From Lithobates sylvaticus (taxonomy: Eukaryota; Chordata; Amphibia; Anura; Ranidae), in the NCBI GenBank assembly GCA_028564925.1, contig CM053031.1, forward strand, positions 97,527,805 through 97,591,804: a DNA stretch of 64,000 nucleotides, written 5' to 3'. Each line of letters begins with the position of its first letter. Position 1 is the first letter of the stretch. The notes under the pieces are model-generated. The model did not search any database. It was not told where the DNA came from and saw only the letters and a program-made list of their open reading frames with translations. The translations under genes and the position numbers were made by a program. Of the stretch, positions 12,478-23,284 are shown piece after piece.

Positions 12478-12885
12478 GCGATCAGGAGTCACAGAGACCC
12501 CACTTGGGGGGTAGGTAGCTACAGACCTACTCCAGCACTGGTTAAAATATGGGGATGCTATCATCTATGGTTCCGGAGATATGGGGCCGCTTGCGCAGCC
12601 TGTCAGAATCTACATACAGAGCGGCCAGTTTAAATAAGAAGGCGGGCCGCAGGCCGGCCTGAATTTGTAGGAGGAGTCGGGGGGTATTTAAACCCGCCCG
12701 CCTCCTCCTTACGCCTGTCGGCCTCGGCGATCAGGAGTCACAGAGACCCCATTTGGGGGGTAGGTAGCTAAAGACCTACTCCAGCACTGGTTAAAATATG
12801 GGGCTGCTTTCATCTATGGTTCCGGAGATACAGGGCTGCTTGCGCAGCCTGTCAGAAGCTACATACAGAGCGGCCAGTTTAAATA
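12478..12885 (+). repeat. Two-copy direct repeat (159 bp, period 249 bp)
   Basis: The stretch from 'gcgatcaggagtcacagaga' to 'gcggccagtttaaata' occurs at 12478-12636 and again at 12727-12885 with a few substitutions (for example 'ggggatgctatcat' against 'ggggctgctttcat'). The DNA between is GC-rich. Confidence 0.85.
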
Positions 12886-12965
12886 CAAGCTGGAACACTC
12901 TGCAGCAGACTGAGAGGATGAACTCACAGTGCTTATAATAATTATTTGCATATTACTTATGATAA

Positions 12966-13560
12966 TTAACCCCTTGCCACCCAGGCCAATTCTGACACTT
13001 CTCCCCTACATGTAAAAATCATCATTTTTTTTGATAGAAAATTACTCAGAACCCTCAAGCATTATATATATTGTTTTAGCAGACACCCTATGGAATAAAA
13101 TGGTGGTCTGCAACTTATTATGTTACACGACATTTGCGCAGCAATTTTTCAAACGTTTTTTTTGGAAAGAAACTGTTTCATTCATAAAAAAAACACTAAA
13201 GTTAGCACGATTTTTTTGTGTACTAAGCAATGCTTTAAATTTTTTTACAGGTTACATGTTTAGAGTTACAGAGGAGGTCTAGGGCTAGAATTATTGTTCT
13301 CACTCTAATGATCGTGGCATATGTAACCTGTGTGTATCTGGCTCTGATACTAGCCAGTGCCTACCCAGCCACTGACTAGTATCTCTCCCCAGCCTGTCCC
13401 CACACACCTTCTCACCTGCTGACCTGTGGATGGGGGAATCACTCCTGCCGTGTTATTGTGTTCTGCCAGTCAATACGATGATCAGTGTTGCGAACTATAG
13501 GTGGCAGCACTGATTGTTTTGGGGAAAACCTGACAGGCTGGTTGTACTCAAGTCGGTTAA
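12966..13560 (+). mobile_element. TTAACC...GGTTAA element nested in the hAT element
   Basis: It begins TTAACCCCTTGCCACCCAGG and ends AAGTCGGTTAA, so the first and last bases form a short imperfect inverted repeat bounded by TTAA. The opening words resemble the families at 11278 and 39350. Non-coding; class unresolved. Confidence 0.55.
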
Positions 13561-13727
13561 TAGGTTGACTTGTGTAAAACGAGGTAGCCCATACATAGAT
13601 CGATTATAGCTGGTCTCTGCTTAATTGGTGTAATTTCAATCCATGTATGGCCCGCTTAACCACTACGCAGTCCCTAAACATCCTTCCACAAACCTTTAAA
13701 TTTTTCCTTCCCAGATTCCTTCATCCT

Positions 13728-14115
13728 CCTCTCCTATACATAGTGCCCACTGTCATACTCTCCACACTTCTCTCCTGTACATACTGCTCACTGTCATACC
13801 CTCCACACTTCTCTCCTATACATAGCGCCCGCTGTCATATCCTACACACTCCTCTCCTGTACATAGTGCCCGCTGTCATACACTTCTCTCCCGTACATAG
13901 TGCCCACTGGCGTACCCTCCACACTCCTCTCCTGTACATACTGCTCACTGTCATACCCTCCACACTCCTCTGCTGTGCATACTGCCCACTGTCATACTCT
14001 TCACACTCCTCTCCTGTACATAGTGCCTTCTGTCATACCCTCCGCACTCCTCTTATGTACATAGTGCCCACTGTAAACCCTCCACATTCCTCTCCCTCAC
14101 CTGCACATACTTCCC
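13728..14115. repeat. Minisatellite of about 43 bp units
   Basis: Units of the form CTCCTCTCCTGTACATAGTG followed by CCCACTGTCATACCCTCCACA repeat about nine times with substitutions and one shortened unit near 13855-13890. A 176-residue open frame across it is just the repeat translated (recurring HTPLLYIVP) and is not a gene. Confidence 0.9.
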
Positions 14116-14935
14116 ACTTTTATACCATCCATTCTCCTCCTCTATGCCTCTTACCCACAAAAACAGTTTTTTTTTAATTATACTGAATATCCTCAATGTT
14201 ACCAGCTCTAGAATGGGCACACTTTTGTTAGTTCAACTAAAGGAAATCTCAGTCCTCATATTTGTTCTGCCCCATTATTAATACTTATTTAATTTTGTAA
14301 GTACTATTGTGATGTATAGATGAACATAGGGGATGTCAGCTACTCTAAATATAGCACTTGTAAAAAAGTGTCCCTGAAAATATTTTTGAAATGTTGGCAA
14401 CTATGCGGGTCAGTAGGGGGCCCCATGAGAGGCTCCTGGGTTCCAATGATATTAAAGCGGTAGTAAACTTTTCTAACATTACTATTTTTTAGAGGCCCTT
14501 AGGTAGGTTATGCCATAATGTACAAGTATACACAGCATATTAGCACATTAGGGTACACTTAAATTGGCAGACAGAGCCCTCCAGTGCTGTGCCGTGATCA
14601 ATCCTGACCAGGCGCTTCCATCTTCACCCGGTCTTCCTTCTGGGTTCTGTGCCTTCAGTCACTTGCCTTGGCCGGGCTGCGTTGATGTCATTCCCACGCA
14701 TGCTCATGTGCATCATCTTTCTCTCATCCCTCCTTTCTCTCTCATCCTTTTTCCCTTACCCCTCACACCTCTTTCATCCCCTTTCTCTCTCTCTCTCATC
14801 CTCCCTCTCTCTTTAATTTAATTTGTTATAACAAAAAATTGTTTGCATTTTTTATTTATTTATTGTTTATAAAAGGCCCCACCAAAATCCTCAGCACCAG
14901 GCCCATGATGTTCTTAATCTGGCCCTGGTCACCCC

Positions 14936-14989
14936 CCTCTTTTACTACAGTTCATCTGCTTTTAATTATTATCACTTTAATAATAGAGC

Positions 14990-15050
<61 letters not shown>

Positions 15051-15876
15051 TTTTTTTTTTTTTTTTATTTCTAATATTTTATAATACTAATGAATACATT
15101 TGCTTTGGTTTCCCTGTTTTGCACAGTCAATAAAGATTGTTTTGATCCACCAAATTAGCTCAACATGTCATTCATTGCTTTTCTAACTTTCCCACTCCTT
15201 TTGTAAAAAATTGCACTTGTTTAATATTTTAGACTAGTCTGTAATTAATTATAGAACATACCCAAATCTCCAGGGTGTTCTAAAGCATGTTTGATCAAAT
15301 TTACTGGTCTGCTTTTTGGTTTCCAGCTATGTCAAATGTGAGCATCTCTTTTTCCATATATGTTTTCTCCAGTGTATTTCTATTACAGCTGTAAGAACTG
15401 TACTGTCAAATAAAAGCTCCAAGTCCCTAAGTACATAAATTATTACTACCTCCTATGAAGTGTTTGGAATTCCTGTAGCTCATCTGGTTTATCATGTAGG
15501 TATGTGTAATAAGTGTAACACAATTGTTTCAGGTTATAGGTTATAGGAATTTCATGATAAAAAGAGAAATGGGTTGCTGGAGGTCCCATGGCTTGTATCT
15601 GATCAAGCTGAATGAAACGTTTACATGGTAGAACTGAAACTGTGAAACCACAAGTAAATTGGGGGAGGTTATTACCCATGCTTTTCTGAGCAGACAAGAC
15701 GAAAATTTATAAAATGCTCAAGCAAGAGGTGGAAACAGTTGGGAACTTCTGTGAAAAACTCAATGTTTACTGCATGGGTGAATGGGCCTCCTAATCCTTG
15801 CTTGGTCAGACAGATTTTATTTAAGACAACATGCAGTGACCATGGATATGTTTTGAAACCACAGCATGGAATTATA
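14936..15876. other. Unassigned DNA with a long (AT)n microsatellite
   Basis: Positions 14991-15048 are a pure AT/TA dinucleotide run followed by a T-run. The rest, to the Tc1 element, shows no gene or element ends. Confidence 0.6.
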
Positions 15877-16266
15877 TACAGTATCCCACAAAAGTGAGTA
15901 CACCCTTGACATTTTTGTAAATATTTTATTATATCTTTTAATGTGACAACACTGAAGAAATTACACTTTGCTACAATGTAAGGTAGTGGGTGAACAGCTT
16001 GTATAACAGTGTACATTTTCTGTCCCCTCAAAATAGCTCAACACACAGCCATTAATGTCTAAACCGCTGGCAACAAAAGTGAGTACACCCCTAAGTGAAA
16101 ATGTCCAAATGGGGTCCAATTTGCCATTTTCCCTCTCCGGTGTCATGTGACTCGTTAGTGTTACAAGGTCTCGGGTGTGAATGGGGAGCAGGTGTTTTAA
16201 ATTTGGTGTTATCGCACTATCGTTATCGTTATCTCACTCTTTCATACTGGTCACTGGAAGTTCAAC

Positions 16267-17666
16267 ATGGCACCTCATGGTAAAGAACTCTCTGAGTATC
16301 TGAAAAAAATAATTGTTGCTCTACATAAAAATGGCCTAGGCTATAAGAAGATTGCCAAGACCCTAAAAACTGAGCTGCAGCATGGTGGCCAAGACCATAC
16401 AGCAGTTTAACAGGACAGGTTCCACTCAGAACAGGCCTCGCCATGGTCGACCAAAGAAGTTGAGTGCACGTGCTCAGCGTCATATCCAGAGGTTGTCTTT
16501 GGAAAATAGACGTATGAGTGCTGCCAGCATTGCTGCAGAGGTTGAAGGGGTGGAGTGTCACCCTGTCAGTGCTCAGACCATATGCCGCCTACTGCATCAA
16601 ATTGGTCTGCATGGCTGTCGTCCCAGAAGGAAGCCTCTTCTAAAGATGATAGACATGAAAGCCTGCAAACAGTTTGCTGAAGACAAGCAGACTAAGGAGA
16701 TGGATTACTGGAACCTTGTCCTGTGGTCTGATAAGACCAAGATAAACTTTATTTGGTTCAGATGGTGTCAAGCATGTGTGGCAGCAATCAGGTGAGGAGT
16801 ACAAAGACAAGTTGGCTTTGCCTACAGTCAAGTGTCAGGGCTGGGCTCAGCCCTTCCTTCTCTGAGCTGGCTGCTCAGCTGTTGGCTAAATGCCAGCTCC
16901 CATCTCTCTCCACAGTTACCCCACTGTTGTTCGTATCCTGCTTATCAGTCCTGCCTACTTAAGCTGTCCAGTCCAGAGTGTCTCTGCCTTTGCCTTAGTC
17001 AACATCACAAGAAACATCTCCTGTGTTCCTGTTTAAAGACTGGCTTTGCTGACATCCCTTCTGGCTCCAGATCCTGCTTGCTGTTTCACTACTTTGATCC
17101 CTAACTTTTGGCTTGGGTGACTATCCGTTCTGGTTACCGAACTCTGGCAATTTTTTGACTACATTTGTTAATTTTACATTTATTATTAAACAAGTGTGAT
17201 TTAACTGTACTTCTGTCTTGGTCTGATTTCATGGTTTCTGACAATGAGTGCTGCCGGAACTAGGGAGGTACAGTTCATTGAGGGAGCTATGAATGCCAAC
17301 ATGTACTGTGATGTACTGAAGCAGAGCATGATCCCCTCCCTTCGGAGACTGGGTCGCAGGGCAGTATTCCAACACAATAACGACCCCAAACACACCTCCA
17401 AGATGACCACTGCCTTGCTAAAGAAGCTGAGGGTAAAGGTGATGGACTTGGCAAGCATGTCTCCAGACCTAAACCCTATTGAGCATCTGTGGGGCATCCT
17501 CAAACAGAAGGGGGGAAGCACAAGGTCTAACATCCACCAGCTCTGTGATGTTGTCATGGAGGAGTGGAAGATGACTCCAGTGGCAACCTGTAAAGCTCTG
17601 GTGAACTCCATGCCCAAAAGGGTTAAGGCAGTGCTAAAAAATAATGGTGGCCACACAAAATATTGA
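16267..17666 (+). pseudogene. Tc1 transposase pseudogene (DD34E), split by an LTR
   Basis: The start reads MAPHGKELSEYLKK..., the usual N-terminus with a paired-like HTH ('VALHKNGLGYKKIAKTL'). The frame shifts near 16370 and resumes as 'VAKTIQQFNRTGSTQNRPRHGRPKK', the second DNA-binding part with the GRPRK-like hook. 'NLVLWSDKTKIN' near 16710-16745 carries the first catalytic D; the frame is lost just after. After the LTR, the catalytic core resumes at 17244 and runs to 'NNGGHTKY' and a stop at 17666. The second catalytic block reads '[12 protein letters not shown]', with N where the catalytic D belongs, while the third acidic residue is kept in '[11 protein letters not shown]'. About 33 bp present in the sister copy at 36718-36750 are absent at the LTR junction. 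Confidence 0.9.
16833..17243 (+). repeat. Solo LTR of a Ty3/gypsy-type element
   Basis: It begins TGTCAGGGCT and ends TTTCTGACA, giving the inverted TGTCAG/CTGACA termini. It aligns along its whole length to the 3' LTR at 60987-61399, sharing 'gagctggctgctcagctgtt', 'cctgcctacttaagc', 'ttctggctccagatcctgct' and 'ttattattaaacaagtgtga'. No matching short duplication flanks it. The 'tacttaagc' word and the 'ttattaaac' near the end may be remnants of the promoter and polyadenylation region. A fossil: one LTR only, clearly diverged from its relative in this window, so old. Confidence 0.88.
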
Positions 17667-17896
17667 CACTTTGGGCCCATTTTCACTTAGGGCTGTACTC
17701 ACTTTTGTTGCCAGCAGTTTAGACGTTAATGGCTGTGTGTTGCGCTATTTTGAGGGGACAGCAAATTTACACTGTTATGCAAGCTGTACACTACCTACTT
17801 TACATTGTGTCATTTCTTTAGTGTTGTCACATGAAAAGAAATAATAAAATATTCACAAAAATGTGAGGGGTGTACTCACTTATGTGAGGTACTGTA

Positions 17897-18834
17897 TAAA
17901 TCTAAGTGAAATGTACTCTTTACTCACTGCTGTGAAGTTGACTTTAGGTCATCTTCAGTTAAGACACTAAAAGTCTCCAATTCAAGTCAACTTTTTCTCA
18001 AATTATACTAAATAAAACCTAAAAAGCTTAAGAAAATAAAAAACCCCTAGACCTGTCTACAGGTGCTACTACTAAAAGAGTGTAATAAATTAAACTGTAA
18101 AAATAGTAATACAGAGTGTTGAAGATGATTTAGTGGATGAAAAGTTGTTTGTGAAAGTATGGACGTGTACCCCAATGCAAGCCATCTTTGGAACGTTACA
18201 TTGGTGCTGAGTCCTATAGTAATGGTGGGGTCGCAGAAATTGAACCAAGGCACATGGTGGGGGATCAAATATTCCTGAAAGCATTGAAAACCAAAGAGTC
18301 TTACAGAGGCTGCAGTGATGGAACAGAGGGATGGTAGGAGACATGGGGTGCCAGAGAGGTGAATATAAAGCAGATATATTACAGATGCCTTTTAATCTGG
18401 ATTTTTCAAAACCTGGCAAGATCATTTTAACCTTTTCTGCTTTGGAGTTTTTAGATAAGACATTAATTATGGTAAAGGATTTGTTGAACACTCCATGTGT
18501 TTTGGTTTTCAGAAAGCAATAACCTATTCCATAGATTTGAGCTTTAAAGTCCTCTCTCTCTACAGTTACGTAACATTTGCAGATCTTGTCCCTTTCTCAG
18601 CCTGTCACTGGACAGTGAAAGAAGATTCATCATACTGATGGGCTCATTTCTCTTTCACTCTGCTCTACTACTTTGAGCTTGCCTGCTCCTTGCATTGGAT
18701 TACAATTGCTTAGTTTCTTGTGCTGCTTCTCTCTTTCTCAGTCTAAGCTTTGCTGTACAAGGACTACAAGAAACTGATACCAGGTCAAATTCAGGTACCT
18801 ACACTGCTTGCACCCAAAAAATGTATTTTATATG
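17897..18834. other. Unassigned non-coding DNA
   Basis: No gene or element boundary recognised. Short frames overlap on both strands without motifs. Confidence 0.5.
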
Positions 18835-18842
18835 TAATAAAC

Positions 18843-19443
18843 CAGGGGTGCTCAAACTTTTTAAGAGCGAGGGCCACTTAAGCAACTTGGTAACCAGTCG
18901 CGGGCCACAATGAACGGAGCGGGCGGATGACAGGTCACGGCTACTCTATAGGACCTCCAATCCGATCCACCCAGATGGAAGGCGACGAATTCCCTTCAAT
19001 TTTTTTTTAGAGGATCGGAACAGACAAAATTTTGTTTACATCTGCCGCTCTTTAGAAGTGAATTGAGGGTCCGATTGGGTAGGGCCGATCATGCGAAAAG
19101 GGCCTAAACTGCTTTCACTCTGATGTGCTGTGATTTAGCCACACAGTGGGTGCAGTGTAGTGTGCCTGTGTCTATCCTGCGGGTTAACTGAACTTTGCCA
19201 TAGACTCTGCCTGTAGCAAAAGCCAGCTCTGTACAGGAAGCATCGGCTTGGGGGGCTCTGCTCTGCAGCTGCTTTCTTCCTCTACCACCAGCTTCATTCA
19301 CAACACTGATGGTGTGGTATGACGGGTCGGCAACCTGCGATCTGGGCTTGCTAACCCACCATTCCAGAGCAGGAGGTTGTGGGCCACATCGGAGGGCTCC
19401 GCTGGCCACATTTGGCCCACGGGCCACTGGTTGGCCACCCCTG
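18843..19443 (+). mobile_element. hAT-type MITE, perfect 8 bp TSD
   Basis: The ends are CAGGGGTGCTCAAAC and, on the opposite strand, CAGGGGTGGCCAACC. A perfect 8 bp duplication TAATAAAC lies at 18835-18842 and 19444-19451. The subterminal words 'gcgggccac' and 'ggcccacgggccac' are typical of hAT 'gggccac' repeats. About 600 bp, no transposase frame. Confidence 0.9.
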
Positions 19444-19451
19444 TAATAAAC

Positions 19452-21150
19452 TAATGAATACAAAGCTGCTTTCATTTTCTTTTTTCATATTTGCCTGTAG
19501 TTCAGCTTTTAGCAGTGGGTCCTCCTCCATACTTCATGGATTAACTGCTCATTTTGCCTAGGGTATGATGAATACAACAAGATACTTACCTTATTGCTTG
19601 CTCCTACAGGTTTCCTCCTTCCAGTGCAACCAGGCCCCTAAAGCCCCTTCTCTTTGCTACTTGACTGGTCAGGACCAGCAATCCTGCCTTGCAGGTGTGA
19701 TTACCTAGGGTTCACCCACAACCCAGATCCCCTTATTCATCATCGCCTAAACAAGGCGAGCAATATTTGCAGTTAAGAGGATGAAGTTTGCACTGCATGG
19801 GTAAAGTTTTTCTTTTCCCCAGAGTTCATCTTTAAAAGATATATTGCATTAATAAATATTTTTGCCGAACAAATGGTAATCATCCTTAAATCTGCATATC
19901 ACAGTTTTAATGATGAATGTGATTATACAGAAGGCATACTGCGTATACTTATTTTGTAATCTTCTATTTCCTTTTTTATTATTCTTGTACTTATTTACAT
20001 CTTTAAAAGAGCAAGTTGACAAACATTGTCTGCGGAATTAATCAGTGGATTCAGCAAGGCTTTTTAAATGCTACCATCTTATTTAAAAATATTGTTCCGT
20101 GATGCTTATATCAGAACTGCAGTAAAAAGATGCCTGAAAAGGCTCATTTGTAAACTAGACTGTCTGTGACACAGAATCCCAATGTACCTTATGCCATAAA
20201 TACTTCCTCAGGGTGTTTATGTAAATTCATATTAAATTCTCTACATGAACGTGCAATCACTGTCTGGAAATAACAAGCTGAGTCTTCGGCGCTTAGCGCG
20301 CCACATTTTAAGTCAGATCCGCTGAATGTTATTTAGCTCTTTGCTGGAGAGAGTCTAAATTCTAAATTAAATCTGCATAATGAAAGCTGGTTTCTCAAGT
20401 CAGGACAGATGAATATCTGAATGGAATGACCTTGTGTCGGAGATTTTATTTGCATTCCTTCTGCAGCTTAATGGGTGAGAGCGGGGGTCTGAGTTGTTTA
20501 AGTGCCAGTTACACAAATCAGCACGAAGACAAGTATATAGGCAATGTATATGTACATTGATGGAATGTCTTAGCTCTATACCGTTCAATCAGTCGGATGG
20601 CATTTTTTTTCCCCTGAGCTGTAAGCAGCAAGAAATCTCATCACCCACCTACTTTGTCTCCCTGAAACAACTTATTTCTCTATATAGTTCTATAAATATA
20701 TATTCTTTAAATTTATATCATATACAGTACAGTGTATGAATATATTGGTCTGCAAGCCTTACAAAATTAGGAAGCCATAGTTTCCATATACTGTGCTGAT
20801 GAGGGCCAACAAGTCTGAAACAGCTGTATGCAGTTTGGAATAAATGGCTCTGTACACACAAATTGATAACTGTAAATCCAGAACCATTGGTGTATAGTAC
20901 AGATACAATCTAATATTAAATAACTGATTTGCATGGCTGCACCCCCTATCCTTTAATAGCAGCAAGTATGATGCAGGTGCAATGACATTTCTTGAAAATC
21001 CTCACAATGCCTGTGCATAACAAGGATAACATTGGCTTTTTTTTGCTAAGAAAAAAAAAACATACTTCTTAAAATGATGTGGCAGTATTTCACATAGACT
21101 TGAATACAGAATGGAGTGGTAACTTTAGGGTAACTTTAGAACTTTAAGGG
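19452..21150. other. Unassigned non-coding DNA
   Basis: AT-rich, without recognised genes, termini or arrays. Open frames are short and without motifs. Confidence 0.5.
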
Positions 21151-22013
21151 CATCCCAGTCTTAGTCTGTAGGGTTCAATATTGAGTTAATCCACCCTTTT
21201 GAAGCTATAACAGCTTCAACTCTTCTGGGAAGGCTGTCCACAAGGTTTAGGAGTGTGTTTATGGGAATGTTTGACCATTCTTCCAGAAGCACATTTGTGA
21301 GGTCAGGCACTGATGTTGGACAAGAAGGCCTGGCTCGCAGTCTCCGCTCTTATTCATCCCAAAGGTGTTCTATTGGGTTGAGGTGTCAAGTTCCTCCACC
21401 CCAAACCCGCTCATCCATGTCTTTATGGATCTTGCTTTGTGCACTGGTCCAAATCATTTGGTGAAGGGAAGATTATGGTGTGGAGTTGTTTTTCAGTGGT
21501 TGGAGTTGGGCTTGCTCCTTAGTTCCAGTGAAGTGAACTCCTAAGGCATCAGCATACCAAGACAGTTTGGACAATTTCATGATCCAAACTTTGTGGGAAC
21601 AGTTTGGGGTTGGCCCCTTCCTGTTCCAACATGACTGCACACCAGTGCATAAAGCAAGGTCCATAAAGACATGGATGAGCGAGTTTGGGGTGGAGGAACT
21701 TGACTGGCCTGCACAGAGTCCTGACCTCCACTCAACAGAACACCTTTGGGATGAATTAGAGCGGAGACTGTGAGCCAAGCCTTCTCTCCAATATCAGTTC
21801 CTGACCTCACAAATGTGCTTCTGGAAGAATGGTCAAACATTCCCATGGACACACTCCTAAACCTTGTGGAAAGCCTTCCCAGAAGAGTTGAAGCTGTTAT
21901 AGCTGAAAAAGGTGGGCCAACTCTATATTGAACCCTATGGACTAAGACTGGGATGCTATTAAGTTCATGTGCGTGTAAAGGCAGGCGTTCCAATAATTTT
22001 GAAAATATAGTGT
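21151..22013 (+). mobile_element. Tc1-derived foldback element, copy 1
   Basis: Arms at 21151-21448 and 21641-21955 are inverted copies of each other, from 'catcccagtcttagtctgta' on the left to 'actaagactgggatg' on the right. The right arm plus loop encode the C-terminal half of a Tc1 transposase: 'QFGVGPFLFQHDCTPVHKARS' then 'LDWPAQSPDLHSTEHLWDELERRL' (21600-21773), with the second catalytic D (QHD) and the E (STEHLW) present. The right terminus 'aaaatatagtgta' matches the Tc1-like end also seen at 37955. The left outer terminus is not found. It cannot encode a whole transposase. Confidence 0.8.
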
Positions 22014-22440
22014 ATATGACAGTGTAAAAAGTGGAGAGTTAACAGGTAGCTAAATGTATGTACTCAGTATACACAATGGAGTACATAACCTACAACTAAG
22101 TATACAGAGCAGAGTGTTATGCAATATATATTGCACCACACAGTATACGGAGAGTAGCAGTATGATACATATTAATGCAAAATACAGTCTACAAAGTGTA
22201 ACAATATGGAATATTTAACAGAGCTATACAGGGTCTATTATTGTAAATGACAGTGTGATTGGAGTGGTTTGGAGTATATACTATTCAGGCACATTGTACA
22301 GAGGGGATAGGTATGGAGCATATTATGTACAGAGCAGAGTGGTATGGAATATATAATGTACAGCAGATTGTACAGAGTGGAGAAGAATGAAGTACATAAT
22401 TGACAGAATTAATCAGTATTCAGTGACATACAATTTAGGT
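22014..22440. repeat. Degenerate tandem repeat, 'gtacagagcagagtggtatgg' units
   Basis: Words such as 'acagagcagagtg', 'tatggaatata', 'gtacagagtggag' and 'ggagtacata' recur every 35-50 bp with heavy divergence, suggesting an old minisatellite. It starts directly next to the foldback element's right end. Confidence 0.5.
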
Positions 22441-22761
22441 AGGATCTGATTGAGGGCCATGCCCCTGAAACTTGTTAGCTGCACCCTATCCAATGAATAT
22501 GCATCTGGTGGTGTTTTGCTTATTGTAACGCCTGTGCCTATTTCCCTTTGTGAGTACAATGGCTTTGTCTTTTAAAATTAATAAAGAGTTTTACAATAAT
22601 GCACTAGGTTGTGCACCTTCTTCTTATGTTTGTGTTTTAGGCATTAACAGTAGTGTGCAAAGTAGTGAAGCTTATATGCAGTTTATAATGCAGTGTATGG
22701 ATTGGACAAAATGCTGGCGACAGGCTGAGTATTGAGTAAATTTTCATCATGTTGTGGATAC

Positions 22762-23284
22762 TGTGACAGACCCAACCGGACCAGGGGCTTTTGGAGTAGA
22801 CTGCAGGGTAGCCTCTTGCCGGCTGGCTATGGACCTTGGCATTTGAGGGAGCTAAAAGCATTCAAAAAGATGTCCTGTTAGATAATGCAAGATGTTATGT
22901 TATTACCACATTTAACAGTCAAGGAAGCCATGTTGGTCTCTGCCAACTTGAAACTCGGAGAAAAGAAACCTGGTTAATGGGATCTGTTTCCGAACTGTCT
23001 GGGGTGGGCACTCCCTGACTAATCAAGGCTTGTCTAGGGGCCTAGCAGTTAATTAGCTCACTGGGTAATTAGTTAGCTGTTGATTGGATTGCTGCTAGTT
23101 TGCATTGTTTAGGATAATGAGATCAAGCTCTTATCTGATTTTGTGTGGCATAAATTCTGTGTGAAGGGTTCTTGTTTGCACCTAAGCTAGTGTCATCTAC
23201 AGTAGTTCTTGGGTGCAATTCTCAGCTATAATACCCGTTTCCTGGTTCCAGAGTGGAGGAAGCTGTATATTACCATCTGTCACT
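22762..23284 (+). repeat. Probable solo LTR
   Basis: The segment opens TGTGACAGACCC and closes ...CCATCTGTCAC, so the ends are inverted copies starting with TG, as in LTRs. Length (about 520 bp) and absence of coding sequence fit a solo LTR. A clean short duplication was not found, and no other copy lies in the window, so the family (Ty3/gypsy or endogenous retrovirus) is not decided. A fossil. Confidence 0.5.

Larger units (their letters stand above)
12338..14927 (+). mobile_element. 2.6 kb hAT-type element with perfect 8 bp TSD and nested repeats
   Basis: The ends are CAGGGCCGGATTAACATAG and, read on the opposite strand, CAGGGCCAGATTAAGAAC. A perfect 8 bp direct repeat GTCACCCC flanks it at 12330-12337 and 14928-14935. 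No transposase is visible. The interior holds a 159 bp sequence repeated at a 249 bp period (12478-12636 and 12727-12885), a nested TTAACC element (12966-13560), a minisatellite of about 43 bp units (13728-14115), the left end of a TTAAAG element near 14455, and a pyrimidine-rich CTCTCT tract (14715-14815). It is a non-autonomous copy enlarged by tandem repetition and insertion. Confidence 0.85.
15879..17894 (+). mobile_element. Tc1-family DNA transposon, full-length but inactivated, with solo LTR inside
   Basis: The copy is flanked by the target dinucleotide TA (15877-15878 and 17895-17896). The left 230 bp and right 230 bp are inverted relative to each other, and each holds two 'gtgagtacaccc/ggtgtactcac' blocks, the IR/DR layout known in Tc1 elements such as Sleeping Beauty. 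Between them runs a transposase pseudogene in plus orientation (16267-17666). A 411 bp solo LTR (16833-17243) interrupts it. A second, more deleted member lies at 36371-37020. All features of a DD34E Tc1 transposon are identifiable, but the copy is dead. Confidence 0.93.

Noticed and set aside
13647-14177. 176-residue open frame rich in HTPLLYIVP
   Set aside because: It is the translation of a 43 bp minisatellite; the periodicity of the protein equals that of the DNA.
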